The translations under genes and the position numbers were made by a program. Positions 24,648 to 31,917 of a DNA stretch of 36,114 bases are shown one piece after another. The first letter of the stretch is position 1; every line of letters begins with the position of its first letter. Under the pieces are notes generated by a model that saw only the letters and a list, made by a program, of their open reading frames with translations, was not told the origin of the DNA and did not search any database. The stretch is taken from positions 1-36,114 of the forward strand of contig NZ_JYLK01000027.1 of NCBI RefSeq assembly GCF_001439805.1, read 5' to 3'. The DNA comes from Pseudomonas trivialis (GTDB taxonomy: Bacteria > Pseudomonadota > Gammaproteobacteria > Pseudomonadales > Pseudomonadaceae).

Positions 24648-24670
24648 GGACTAGGGGTCGGAGAAATTAT

Positions 24671-25039
24671 ATGATTCAGACTCAATCCATGCTCGATGTG
24701 GCCGATAACAGCGGCGCTCGCCGCGTTATGTGCATCAAGGTGCTGGGTGGCTCCCATCGTCGTTACGCTGGTATCGGTGACATCATCAAAGTTACCGTCA
24801 AGGAAGCAATTCCTCGCGGTAAAGTGAAAAAAGGCCAAGTGATGACTGCTGTTGTAGTCCGCACTCGTCACGGCGTACGTCGTGCTGATGGCTCCATTAT
24901 CCGCTTTGATGGCAACGCTGCTGTTCTTTTGAACAACAAGCAAGAGCCGATCGGCACCCGTATCTTTGGGCCAGTGACCCGTGAACTTCGTACTGAGAAG
25001 TTCATGAAGATCGTCTCGCTCGCCCCAGAAGTGCTGTAA
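24671..25039 (+). CDS. rplN: 50S ribosomal protein L14
   Basis: L14 forms intersubunit bridges B5 and B8 and is the binding site of the silencing factor RsfS. The 122 residues start MIQTQSMLDVADNSGARRVM and include the conserved RGKVKKGQVMTAVVVRT and GTRIFGPVTRELR. An SD-like GGTCGGAG lies upstream (24657-24662). Confidence 0.98.
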   Translation: MIQTQSMLDVADNSGARRVMCIKVLGGSHRRYAGIGDIIKVTVKEAIPRGKVKKGQVMTAVVVRTRHGVRRADGSIIRFDGNAAVLLNNKQEPIGTRIFGPVTRELRTEKFMKIVSLAPEVL

Positions 25040-25050
25040 GGAGATCCGAC

Positions 25051-25365
25051 ATGCAAAAGATTCGTCGTGACGACGAGATCATCGTGATCGCCGGCAAAGA
25101 CAAAGGTAAGCGCGGTAAGGTGCTCAAGGTTCTCGCTAATAACCGTCTGGTTATCGGCGGTCTGAACCTGGTTAAGCGTCATACCAAGCCAAACCCGATG
25201 TCGGGCGTGCAAGGCGGTATCGTCGAAAAAGAAGCTCCACTGGACGCTTCTAACGTCGCCATTTTCAACGGCGAAACCAACAAGGCTGATCGCGTTGGTT
25301 TCAAAGTAGAAGACGGCAAGAAAATTCGTGTCTTCAAGTCGACCCAAAAAGCGGTTGATGCTTGA
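25051..25365 (+). CDS. rplX: 50S ribosomal protein L24
   Basis: L24 initiates 50S assembly. The 104 residues contain a KOW motif at the N-terminus (DDEIIVIAGKDKGKRGKVLK, 6-25) and the conserved GLNLVKRHTKPNP. The start lies 11 bases after rplN with AAGGAG (25039-25044). Confidence 0.98.
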   Translation: MQKIRRDDEIIVIAGKDKGKRGKVLKVLANNRLVIGGLNLVKRHTKPNPMSGVQGGIVEKEAPLDASNVAIFNGETNKADRVGFKVEDGKKIRVFKSTQKAVDA

Positions 25366-25385
25366 ACACTGCTAGGTAGAAGACC

Positions 25386-25925
25386 ATGGCACGACTAAAA
25401 GAGATTTACTGGAAAGAAATCGCACCGAAACTTAAGGAAGAACTTAAGCTTTCGAACGTGATGGAAGTTCCACGCGTTACCAAAATCACCCTGAACATGG
25501 GTCTGGGCGAAGCGGTCGGTGACAAAAAAGTCATCGAGCACGCTGTTGCTGACCTGGAAAAGATCACCGGTCAAAAAGTCGTTGTGACTTACGCTCGGAA
25601 ATCCATCGCTGGCTTTAAAGTCCGTGAAGGTTGGCCGATCGGCGTCAAAGTGACTCTGCGCCGTGAGCGTATGTACGAATTCCTGGATCGTCTGCTGTCG
25701 ATCTCCCTGCCTCGGGTTCGCGACTTCCGCGGCCTGAATGCCAAGTCCTTCGATGGTCGTGGTAACTACAGCATGGGCGTGAAAGAGCAGATCATCTTCC
25801 CGGAAATCGACTACGACAAGATCGATGCTCTCCGCGGTCTGGACATCACCCTGACCACCACTGCCAAGAACGATGATGAAGGTCGCGCCCTGCTGCGTGC
25901 TTTCAAATTCCCGTTCCGCAACTGA
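25386..25925 (+). CDS. rplE: 50S ribosomal protein L5
   Basis: L5 carries 5S rRNA into the central protuberance and contacts P-site tRNA and S13. The 179 residues start MARLKEIYWKEIAPKLKEEL and include TKITLNMGLGEAV, SLPRVRDFRGL and GRGNYSMGVKEQIIFPEI. In E. coli S8 represses spc by binding mRNA around the rplX-rplE junction; the 20-base junction here was not matched to that site. Confidence 0.98.
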   Translation: MARLKEIYWKEIAPKLKEELKLSNVMEVPRVTKITLNMGLGEAVGDKKVIEHAVADLEKITGQKVVVTYARKSIAGFKVREGWPIGVKVTLRRERMYEFLDRLLSISLPRVRDFRGLNAKSFDGRGNYSMGVKEQIIFPEIDYDKIDALRGLDITLTTTAKNDDEGRALLRAFKFPFRN

Positions 25926-25938
25926 TTGGAGTAGGACC

Positions 25939-26244
25939 ATGGCCAAGATGAGCATGAAAAACCGCGAGCTGAAGCGTCAGCTCACGGTTGCCAAGTACGC
26001 CAAGAAGCGTGCAGCACTGAAAGCAATCATCGTTGATCTGAACGCAAGTCCAGAAGCACGTTGGGAAGCGACAGTAGCTCTGCAGAAGCAGCCACGTGAC
26101 GCAAGCGCTTCGCGCGTGCGTAACCGCTGCCGCCTGACTGGTCGTCCGCACGGCGTTTACCGCAAGTTCGGCCTCGGCCGTAACAAGCTGCGCGAAGCGG
26201 CAATGCGTGGTGACGTACCAGGTCTGGTTAAAGCCAGCTGGTAA
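25939..26244 (+). CDS. rpsN: 30S ribosomal protein S14 (zinc-independent form)
   Basis: S14 completes the 30S head. The 101 residues start MAKMSMKNRELKRQLTVAKY after GGAG (25928-25931); a longer frame starting inside rplE is rejected. The C-terminal part RNRCRLTGRPHGVYRKFGL lacks the two CxxC pairs of zinc-binding S14, so this is the long C-minus form and not zinc-regulated. After it come a GNRA hairpin, a terminator and a promoter, so rpsN ends a transcription unit. Confidence 0.97.
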   Translation: MAKMSMKNRELKRQLTVAKYAKKRAALKAIIVDLNASPEARWEATVALQKQPRDASASRVRNRCRLTGRPHGVYRKFGLGRNKLREAAMRGDVPGLVKASW

Positions 26245-26260
26245 GTACGTTCAGCGTCCG

Positions 26261-26290
26261 GGCGGTCTTTATCGCAAGATACTGACCGCC
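26261..26290 (+). other. GNRA-loop RNA hairpin in the rpsN 3' region
   Basis: GGCGGTC (26261-26267) pairs with GACCGCC (26284-26290), then TATC with GATA, around a GCAA tetraloop (26274-26277), with one 2x2 internal loop. No T-tract follows, so it is not a terminator itself. It may protect the 3' end of the message or bind a protein. Confidence 0.7.
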
Positions 26291-26307
26291 GGTGACCTTG
26301 AATCTGG

Positions 26308-26335
26308 AACAAGCCCCTTTTGGGGCTTGTTTCAT
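26308..26335 (+). terminator. Intrinsic terminator between rpsN and rpsH
   Basis: A 10-bp perfect stem AACAAGCCCC (26308-26317) / GGGGCTTGTT (26322-26331) with a TTTT loop is followed by TCATTT. Its 3' arm contains the -35 box TTGTTT (26327-26332) of the next promoter. The weak T-tract suggests partial termination. Confidence 0.8.
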
Positions 26336-26355
26336 TTCCGCAGTGTGTCTAAAAT
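26327..26355 (+). promoter_or_regulatory. Sigma-70 promoter upstream of rpsH
   Basis: TTGTTT (26327-26332) and TAAAAT (26350-26355) are 17 bases apart, with start near 26362. The -35 overlaps the 3' arm of the terminator. The transcript has a structured leader of about 90 bases before rpsH. Confidence 0.7.
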
Positions 26356-26359
26356 ACGC

Positions 26360-26432
26360 GGCTCGCCTGAGCCCGTGTTTTTTATGGCCGGAGATTCTCG
26401 GCGACATATGTAGCCGCAAGGCTAATTTTTTT
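26360..26432 (+). promoter_or_regulatory. Structured rpsH leader with two T-tract hairpins
   Basis: Hairpin A pairs GGCTC (26360-26364) with GAGCC (26369-26373) and is followed by six T (26378-26383). Hairpin B is GCCG(G)AG/CTCGGC (26386-26401). Hairpin C pairs TAGCC (26411-26415) with GGCTA (26420-26424) around a GCAA tetraloop and is followed by seven T (26426-26432). The rpsH ribosome site TTAGGAG (26436-26442) comes next. This looks like an attenuating leader. Autogenous control by S8 is a hypothesis. Confidence 0.55.
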
Positions 26433-26452
26433 GTATTAGGAGCGTCTAGCCC

Positions 26453-26845
26453 ATGAGTATGCAGGACCCGTTAGCGGACATGCTAACTCGTATCCGTAAT
26501 GCCCAGATGGCTGAAAAGTCCGTCGTAAGCATGCCATCTTCCAAGTTGAAGGTAGCTGTTGCCAAAGTCCTGAAAGACGAAGGCTACATTGCGGGTTATC
26601 AGATCAGCAGCGAAATCAAGCCACTGCTGTCCATCGAGCTGAAGTACTTCGAAGGCCGTTCGGTCATCGAGGAAGTGAAGCGCGTTAGCCGTCCAGGCCT
26701 GCGTCAGTACAAGTCCGCTGAAGATCTGCCGAAAGTTCGTGGCGGTCTGGGCGTGTCTATCGTCTCCACCAACAAAGGTGTGATGACGGATCGTGCTGCG
26801 CGCGCTGCCGGTGTCGGCGGCGAAGTTCTTTGCACTGTGTTCTAA
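26453..26845 (+). CDS. rpsH: 30S ribosomal protein S8
   Basis: S8 binds 16S helix 21 and in E. coli is the repressor of the spc operon. The 130 residues start MSMQDPLADMLTRIRNAQMA and end in the conserved GEVLCTVF. It has its own promoter and leader here, separating it from rpsN by 208 bases, unlike the compact arrangement in E. coli. Confidence 0.98.
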   Translation: MSMQDPLADMLTRIRNAQMAEKSVVSMPSSKLKVAVAKVLKDEGYIAGYQISSEIKPLLSIELKYFEGRSVIEEVKRVSRPGLRQYKSAEDLPKVRGGLGVSIVSTNKGVMTDRAARAAGVGGEVLCTVF

Positions 26846-26857
26846 GGGGGGATAAGC

Positions 26858-27391
26858 ATGTCTCGCGTCGCTAAGAACCCCGTTAAGCTGCCAGCCGGTG
26901 TCGAAGTCAAATTCGCAGGCCAACAGCTTTCGGTGAAGGGTGCCAAGGGCACTCTTGAACTGAACATCCATTCGTCCGTTGAGATCGTTGAAGAAGCTGG
27001 TGAGCTGCGTTTCGCTGCTCGCAATGGCGATCAACAAACTCGCGCAATGGCCGGTACCACGCGTGCGTTGGTAAATAACATGGTCCAAGGCGTAAGCCAA
27101 GGCTTCGAGCGCAAGCTCCAGCTGGTCGGTGTTGGTTACAAAGCGCAAGCAAAAGGCACGGTTTTGAACCTGGCCCTTGGCTTCTCGCACCCAGTGGATT
27201 ACGAACTGCCGGAAGGCATCACCGCTGAGACCCCTAGCCAAACCGATATCCTGATCAAGGGCATCGATAAGCAGCTGGTAGGTCAGGTGGCCGCTGAGAT
27301 CCGCGACTTCCGTCCACCAGAGCCGTACAAAGGCAAAGGTGTGCGCTACGCGGACGAAGTCGTCCGTCGTAAAGAAGCCAAGAAGAAGTAG
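26858..27391 (+). CDS. rplF: 50S ribosomal protein L6
   Basis: L6 lies near the sarcin-ricin loop and the factor-binding site. The 177 residues contain two repeated domains and the signature RPPEPYKGKGVRYADEVVRR near the C-terminus. The gene lies 12 bases after rpsH, with GGGGGG (26846-26851) as SD-like sequence. Confidence 0.98.
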   Translation: MSRVAKNPVKLPAGVEVKFAGQQLSVKGAKGTLELNIHSSVEIVEEAGELRFAARNGDQQTRAMAGTTRALVNNMVQGVSQGFERKLQLVGVGYKAQAKGTVLNLALGFSHPVDYELPEGITAETPSQTDILIKGIDKQLVGQVAAEIRDFRPPEPYKGKGVRYADEVVRRKEAKKK

Positions 27392-27401
27392 GGCATAGCA
27401 A

Positions 27402-27752
27402 ATGACCGACAAAAAAGTTACTCGACTGCGTCGCGCTCGCAAAGCACGCCTGAAAATGCACGAACTCGAAGTCGTGCGTCTCTGCGTGTATCGCTCGTCG
27501 CAGCACATCTACGCCCAGGTCATCTCGGCCGACGGCAACCAGGTCCTGGCAAGCGCCTCGACTTTGGATAAAGAACTGCGTGATGGTGCCACCGGCAACA
27601 TCGACGCGGCCACAAAGGTTGGCCAGCTGGTCGCTACGCGTGCTAAGGCCGCTGGCGTCTCGCAAGTGGCTTTCGACCGCTCTGGCTTCAAGTACCACGG
27701 CCGCGTTAAAGCGCTGGCTGATGCTGCTCGTGAAGCTGGGCTGGAGTTCTAA
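27402..27752 (+). CDS. rplR: 50S ribosomal protein L18
   Basis: L18 binds 5S rRNA with L5. The 116 residues have a basic N-terminal tail (VTRLRRARKARLKMHEL) and the conserved C-terminal FDRSGFKYHGRVKALADAAREAGLEF. It is three bases from rpsE, implying translational coupling. Confidence 0.98.
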   Translation: MTDKKVTRLRRARKARLKMHELEVVRLCVYRSSQHIYAQVISADGNQVLASASTLDKELRDGATGNIDAATKVGQLVATRAKAAGVSQVAFDRSGFKYHGRVKALADAAREAGLEF

Positions 27753-27755
27753 GTT

Positions 27756-28256
27756 ATGTCAAATAACGACCAAAAGCGCGACGAAGGCTACATTGAGAAG
27801 CTGGTTCAAGTTAACCGCGTAGCCAAAACCGTTAAAGGCGGCCGTATCTTCACGTTCACCGCGTTGACCGTGGTGGGTGATGGTAAAGGGCGTGTTGGCT
27901 TCGGCCGTGGCAAGTCACGTGAAGTGCCTGCTGCGATCCAGAAGGCAATGGAAGCTGCTCGTCGCAACATGATCCAAGTTGATCTGAACGGCACCACGCT
28001 GCAGTACGCAATGAAGTCCGCTCATGGCGCTTCGAAGGTGTACATGCAGCCTGCTTCTGAAGGTACCGGTATCATCGCTGGCGGCGCTATGCGTGCTGTC
28101 CTCGAAGTTGCTGGTGTTCAGAACGTTCTGGCCAAGTGCTACGGCTCGACCAACCCGGTAAACGTGGTTCACGCCACTTTCAAGGGTCTGAAAGCCATGC
28201 AATCTCCTGAGTCCATTGCCGCCAAGCGTGGCTTGACCGTCAAGGAGATCTTCTGA
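27756..28256 (+). CDS. rpsE: 30S ribosomal protein S5
   Basis: S5 acts in mRNA entry and decoding fidelity. The 166 residues have the double-stranded RNA-binding-like N domain with the spectinomycin loop around [14 protein letters not shown] (about 18-31), wild type by inspection, and the conserved [18 protein letters not shown]. rpmD begins two bases after the stop. Confidence 0.98.
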
Positions 28257-28258
28257 TC

Positions 28259-28435
28259 ATGGCTACCGTTAAAGTAACGCTGATCAAAAGCATGACCGGC
28301 CGCATTCCTAACCACAAACTGTGTGTTAAAGGTTTGGGTCTGCGTCGCATCGGTCACACTGTAGAAGTCCAGGATACTCCCGAGAATCGCGGGATGATCA
28401 ACAAGGCTTACTACATGCTGCGTGTAGAGGGTTAA
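28259..28435 (+). CDS. rpmD: 50S ribosomal protein L30
   Basis: A 58-residue ORF starting [20 protein letters not shown], with [22 protein letters not shown] in the middle, matches the bacterial L30 family in full. It lies two bases after rpsE and three bases before rplO, with AAGGAG inside the rpsE 3' end as ribosome site. L30 is a small globular protein of the 50S. Confidence 0.97.
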
Positions 28436-28438
28436 TCG

Positions 28439-28876
28439 ATGAAACTCAATGATCTGAGTCCAGCGCCGGGTTCCCGTCGCGAAAAGCATCGTCCGGGCCG
28501 TGGTATCGGTAGCGGTTTGGGTAAGACTGGTGGCCGTGGCCACAAAGGTCAAACCTCCCGCTCCGGTGGCACCATCGCTCCAGGCTTTGAAGGCGGTCAA
28601 CAGCCGCTGCATCGTCGTCTGCCGAAGTTCGGTTTCGTTTCCCTGAAAGCCATGGATCGCGCAGAAGTGCGTCTGTCCGAGCTGGCTAAAGTGGAAGGCG
28701 ATATCGTTACTGTGCAGACCCTGAAAGATGCCAACGTGATCAACGTCAACGTACAGCGTGTGAAAATCATGCTGTCCGGTGAAGTGACTCGCGCTGTCAC
28801 TATCGGCAAGGGAATCGGCGCCACCAAAGGTGCGCGTTCGGCTATCGAAGCAGCTGGCGGCAAGTTCGAGGAATAA
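28439..28876 (+). CDS. rplO: 50S ribosomal protein L15
   Basis: L15 is a late assembly protein with a long glycine- and arginine-rich N-terminal extension that runs through the 23S rRNA. The 145 residues start MKLNDLSPAPGSRREKHRPG and include GIGSGLGKTGGRGHKGQTSR. The stop directly abuts the secY ATG. Confidence 0.98.
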   Translation: MKLNDLSPAPGSRREKHRPGRGIGSGLGKTGGRGHKGQTSRSGGTIAPGFEGGQQPLHRRLPKFGFVSLKAMDRAEVRLSELAKVEGDIVTVQTLKDANVINVNVQRVKIMLSGEVTRAVTIGKGIGATKGARSAIEAAGGKFEE

Positions 28877-30205
28877 ATGGCTAAGCAAGGTGCTCTCTCA
28901 GCGCTCGGCAAAGGCGGTATGTCTGAACTTTGGGCTCGTCTGCGTTTTCTGTTCCTGGCGATTATCGTCTACCGAATAGGCGCACACATCCCGGTTCCAG
29001 GTATCAACCCGGACCGACTCGCAGACCTGTTTCGACAGAATGAGGGGACCATTCTTAGCTTGTTCAACATGTTTTCCGGCGGCGCGCTGGAACGGATGAG
29101 CATATTTGCACTGGGGATCATGCCGTACATTTCGGCATCGATCATCATGCAACTGATGACCGCCGTCAGCCCGCAGCTTGAGCAGTTGAAGAAGGAAGGT
29201 GAAGCTGGTCGTCGCAAGATTAGCCAGTACACCCGCTACGGCACCGTCGTCCTCGCTCTTGTTCAGGCCATCGGCATGTCCGTTGGTCTGGCGGGGCAGG
29301 GCGTTGCGTTCACTGGTGACTTTGGCTTCCATTTCGTCGCGGTATCCACATTTGTGGCTGGTGCGATGTTTATGATGTGGCTGGGTGAGCAGATTACTGA
29401 GCGTGGTGTTGGTAACGGTATCTCGATGTTGATTTTCGCAGGTATCGTCGCCGGTCTTCCGAGAGCAATCGGGCAGTCTTTCGAGTCTGCACGTCAGGGT
29501 GATATCAATATCTTCGCCCTGGTTGCCATCGGTTTGCTGGCAGTAGCGATTATCGGTTTTGTGGTGTTCATTGAGCGTGGTCAGCGTCGTATCGCTGTTC
29601 ACTACGCCAAGCGTCAGCAGGGCCGTAAGGTCTTTGCTGCGCAGACCAGCCACTTGCCGCTGAAAGTGAATATGGCCGGTGTTATCCCGGCAATTTTCGC
29701 GAGCAGCATTTTGCTGTTTCCGGCTTCGTTGGGTACCTGGTTTGGTCAGTCTGAAAATATGGGCTGGCTGCAGGACCTCTCTCAGTCGATCGCTCCTGGT
29801 CAGCCGTTGAATATTCTGCTGTTTAGTGCAGGGATTATTTTCTTCTGCTTCTTCTATACGGCGTTGATGTTCAATCCGAAAGACGTAGCGGAAAACCTGA
29901 AGAAGTCCGGTGCCTTTATTCCGGGCATCCGTCCAGGTGAGCAGTCTGCACGCTACATTGATGGCGTTTTGACTCGCTTGACCCTGTTCGGTGCTCTATA
30001 TATGACGGCCGTATGCCTGTTACCCCAGTTTCTGGTGGTTGCAGCAAACGTTCCGTTCTACCTTGGCGGGACCTCGTTGCTGATCGTGGTCGTGGTTGTG
30101 ATGGACTTCATGTCCCAAGTACAATCGCACCTCGTTTCGCACCAGTACGAATCCCTGATGAAGAAAGCCAACCTGAAGGGCTACGGCAGCGGCATGTTGC
30201 GCTGA
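28877..30205 (+). CDS. secY: Preprotein translocase channel subunit SecY
   Basis: SecY is the protein-conducting channel of the inner membrane. The 442 residues contain ten hydrophobic segments. Characteristic parts are the plug/TM2 region ([29 protein letters not shown], about 63-91), the cytoplasmic loop ending [16 protein letters not shown] (SecA and ribosome contact) and the [22 protein letters not shown] loop. Codon choice is less biased than in the ribosomal genes around it (more ATA, AGG and TTG), as expected for a less abundant protein. Partner secE is at 3094; secG is not in the window. Confidence 0.99.
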
Positions 30206-30233
30206 GTACCCCATAAGGTTCGAGGAGTTGGTG

Positions 30234-30350
30234 ATGAAAGTTCGTGCATCGGTGAAAAAGCTGTGCCGTAACTGCAAGATTATTCGCCGCGAAGGTGTTG
30301 TTCGAGTAATTTGCAGCGCGGAACCGCGTCACAAACAGCGCCAAGGCTGA
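30234..30350 (+). CDS. rpmJ: 50S ribosomal protein L36 (zinc-binding form)
   Basis: A 38-residue ORF starts [20 protein letters not shown] and ends PRHKQRQG. Zinc ligands C11, C14, C27 and H33 are all present, so this is the C-plus form, which many bacteria replace with a zinc-free paralogue under zinc starvation. It is preceded by GAGGAG (30221-30226), lies 28 bases after secY and is followed by a terminator. Confidence 0.97.
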
Positions 30351-30365
30351 GTGTGATCCGCTTGA

Positions 30366-30400
30366 AGCCCGGCAGCTAGTGCGCTGCCGGGTTGATTATT
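30366..30400 (+). terminator. Intrinsic terminator after rpmJ
   Basis: The 9-bp stem CCCGGCAGC (30368-30376) / GCTGCCGGG (30383-30391), with loop TAGTGC, is followed by TTGATTATTTGTTATT. The T-rich tail also contains the -35 of the alpha operon promoter. Confidence 0.85.
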
Positions 30401-30420
30401 TGTTATTACAGCGATATTAT
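30392..30420 (+). promoter_or_regulatory. Sigma-70 promoter of the alpha operon
   Basis: TTGATT (30392-30397) begins on the base after the terminator stem. TATTAT (30415-30420) follows at 17 bases. The start is near 30427, giving a leader of about 53 bases before rpsM. Confidence 0.75.
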
Positions 30421-30424
30421 CTCG

Positions 30425-30450
30425 CGCCCTATTTCTTGGCTTCCGGGGCG
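30425..30450 (+). promoter_or_regulatory. Candidate S4-responsive leader hairpin of the alpha operon
   Basis: CGCCC (30425-30429) pairs with GGGCG (30446-30450) around a 16-base loop at the predicted 5' end of the rpsM message. In E. coli S4 represses this operon by trapping a pseudoknot over the rpsM start. The leader here is shorter, and I could not build the full pseudoknot by eye, so the S4 link is by position only. Confidence 0.35.
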
Positions 30451-30479
30451 TAGGTAGCTGTCAATTGGAGTCCCACTGA

Positions 30480-30836
30480 ATGGCCCGTATTGCAGGCGTT
30501 AACATTCCAGATAACAAGCACACTGTTATCTCGCTGACCTACATCTATGGTGTTGGTCGCACTACTGCGCAGAAAATTTGCGCAGATACTGGGGTAAACC
30601 CAGCCGCAAAGATCAAGGATCTGAGCGACGAGCAGATTGAGCTGTTGCGTGGCGAAGTGGCGAAGTTCACCACTGAAGGTGACCTGCGTCGCGAAATCAA
30701 CATGAAAATCAAGCGTTTGATGGACCTCGGTTGCTACCGTGGTCTGCGTCATCGTCGTGGTCTTCCAGTGCGCGGTCAGCGTACCAAGACTAACGCGCGT
30801 ACCCGTAAAGGTCCGCGTAAGCCGATCCGCAAGTAA
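30480..30836 (+). CDS. rpsM: 30S ribosomal protein S13
   Basis: S13 is in the 30S head and forms bridge B1 with L5. The 118 residues start [20 protein letters not shown], include the helix-two-turns-helix region and the conserved [26 protein letters not shown], and end KPIRK. GGAG at 30467-30470 is the ribosome site. It is the first gene of the alpha operon. Confidence 0.98.
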
Positions 30837-30866
30837 TCGCCCACGCGAATCGACAGGAAAATTATC

Positions 30867-31256
30867 ATGGCAAAACCTGCTGCTCGTCCTCGTAAAAAAG
30901 TTAAAAAGACAGTGGTTGATGGCATCGCCCACATCCATGCATCTTTTAACAACACCATCGTGACCATCACCGACCGTCAAGGTAACGCGCTTTCTTGGGC
31001 TACCTCCGGTGGTTCGGGTTTCCGCGGTTCCCGCAAGTCCACCCCGTTTGCTGCTCAAGTAGCTGCTGAACGTGCTGGCCAAGCTGCGCTGGAATATGGC
31101 CTGAAAAACCTCGACGTTAACGTCAAAGGTCCAGGTCCAGGTCGTGAGTCTGCTGTCCGTGCTTTGAACGGCTGTGGCTATAAGATCGCCAGCATCACCG
31201 ACGTGACGCCAATCCCGCACAACGGGTGCCGTCCGCCGAAGAAGCGCCGCGTGTAA
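30867..31256 (+). CDS. rpsK: 30S ribosomal protein S11
   Basis: S11 lies on the 30S platform near the E-site codon. The 129 residues start MAKPAARPRKKVKKTVVDG and end IPHNGCRPPKKRRV; the Asn-Gly in that motif is the known isoaspartate site of E. coli S11. The gene lies 30 bases after rpsM. Confidence 0.98.
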   Translation: MAKPAARPRKKVKKTVVDGIAHIHASFNNTIVTITDRQGNALSWATSGGSGFRGSRKSTPFAAQVAAERAGQAALEYGLKNLDVNVKGPGPGRESAVRALNGCGYKIASITDVTPIPHNGCRPPKKRRV

Positions 31257-31274
31257 TCCAGGAGATTGTAAAGA

Positions 31275-31895
31275 ATGGCTCGTTACATTGGTCCAAAATG
31301 CAAACTCGCTCGTCGTGAAGGCACCGATCTCTTTCTGAAGAGCGGCGTGCGCGCGATCGAATCGAAGTGCAACATTGAAGCAGCACCTGGTATCCACGGC
31401 CAACGCCGCGGTCGCCAGTCCGATTACGGCACCCAACTGCGTGAAAAGCAGAAGGTACGTCGTATCTACGGCGTTCTCGAGCGTCAGTTCAGCGGCTACT
31501 ACAAAGAAGCTGCTGGCAAGAAAGGTGCAACTGGTGAAAACCTGCTGCAACTGCTCGAATGCCGTCTGGACAACGTTGTATACCGTATGGGCTTTGGTTC
31601 GACTCGTGCCGAATCTCGTCAGCTGGTATCGCACAAATCCGTCAGCGTAAACGGCCAAACCGTTAACGTCCCGTCTTACCAGGTTCGTGCTGGTGACGTG
31701 GTCGCGATTCGCGAGAAAGCAAAAAACCAACTTCGCATTGTCCAAGCTCTCGATCTGTGTGCCCAACGTGGCCGCGTAGAATGGGTAGAAGTAGACACTG
31801 AGAAGAAGTCGGGCGTTTTCAAGAACGTTCCTGCTCGCAGTGATCTGTCCGCCGACATCAACGAAAGCCTGATTGTCGAGCTCTACTCCAAGTAA
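31275..31895 (+). CDS. rpsD: 30S ribosomal protein S4
   Basis: S4 nucleates 16S 5' domain assembly. In E. coli it also represses the alpha operon and affects rRNA antitermination. The 206 residues start MARYIGPKCKLARREGTDLF. The S4 RNA-binding domain lies at about 95-160 (CRLDNVVYRMGFGSTRAESRQLV). The N-terminal cysteine cluster of zinc-type S4 is absent. Confidence 0.98.
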   Translation: MARYIGPKCKLARREGTDLFLKSGVRAIESKCNIEAAPGIHGQRRGRQSDYGTQLREKQKVRRIYGVLERQFSGYYKEAAGKKGATGENLLQLLECRLDNVVYRMGFGSTRAESRQLVSHKSVSVNGQTVNVPSYQVRAGDVVAIREKAKNQLRIVQALDLCAQRGRVEWVEVDTEKKSGVFKNVPARSDLSADINESLIVELYSK

Positions 31896-31917
31896 GGGCT
31901 AGAAAATAGGTGCATCC

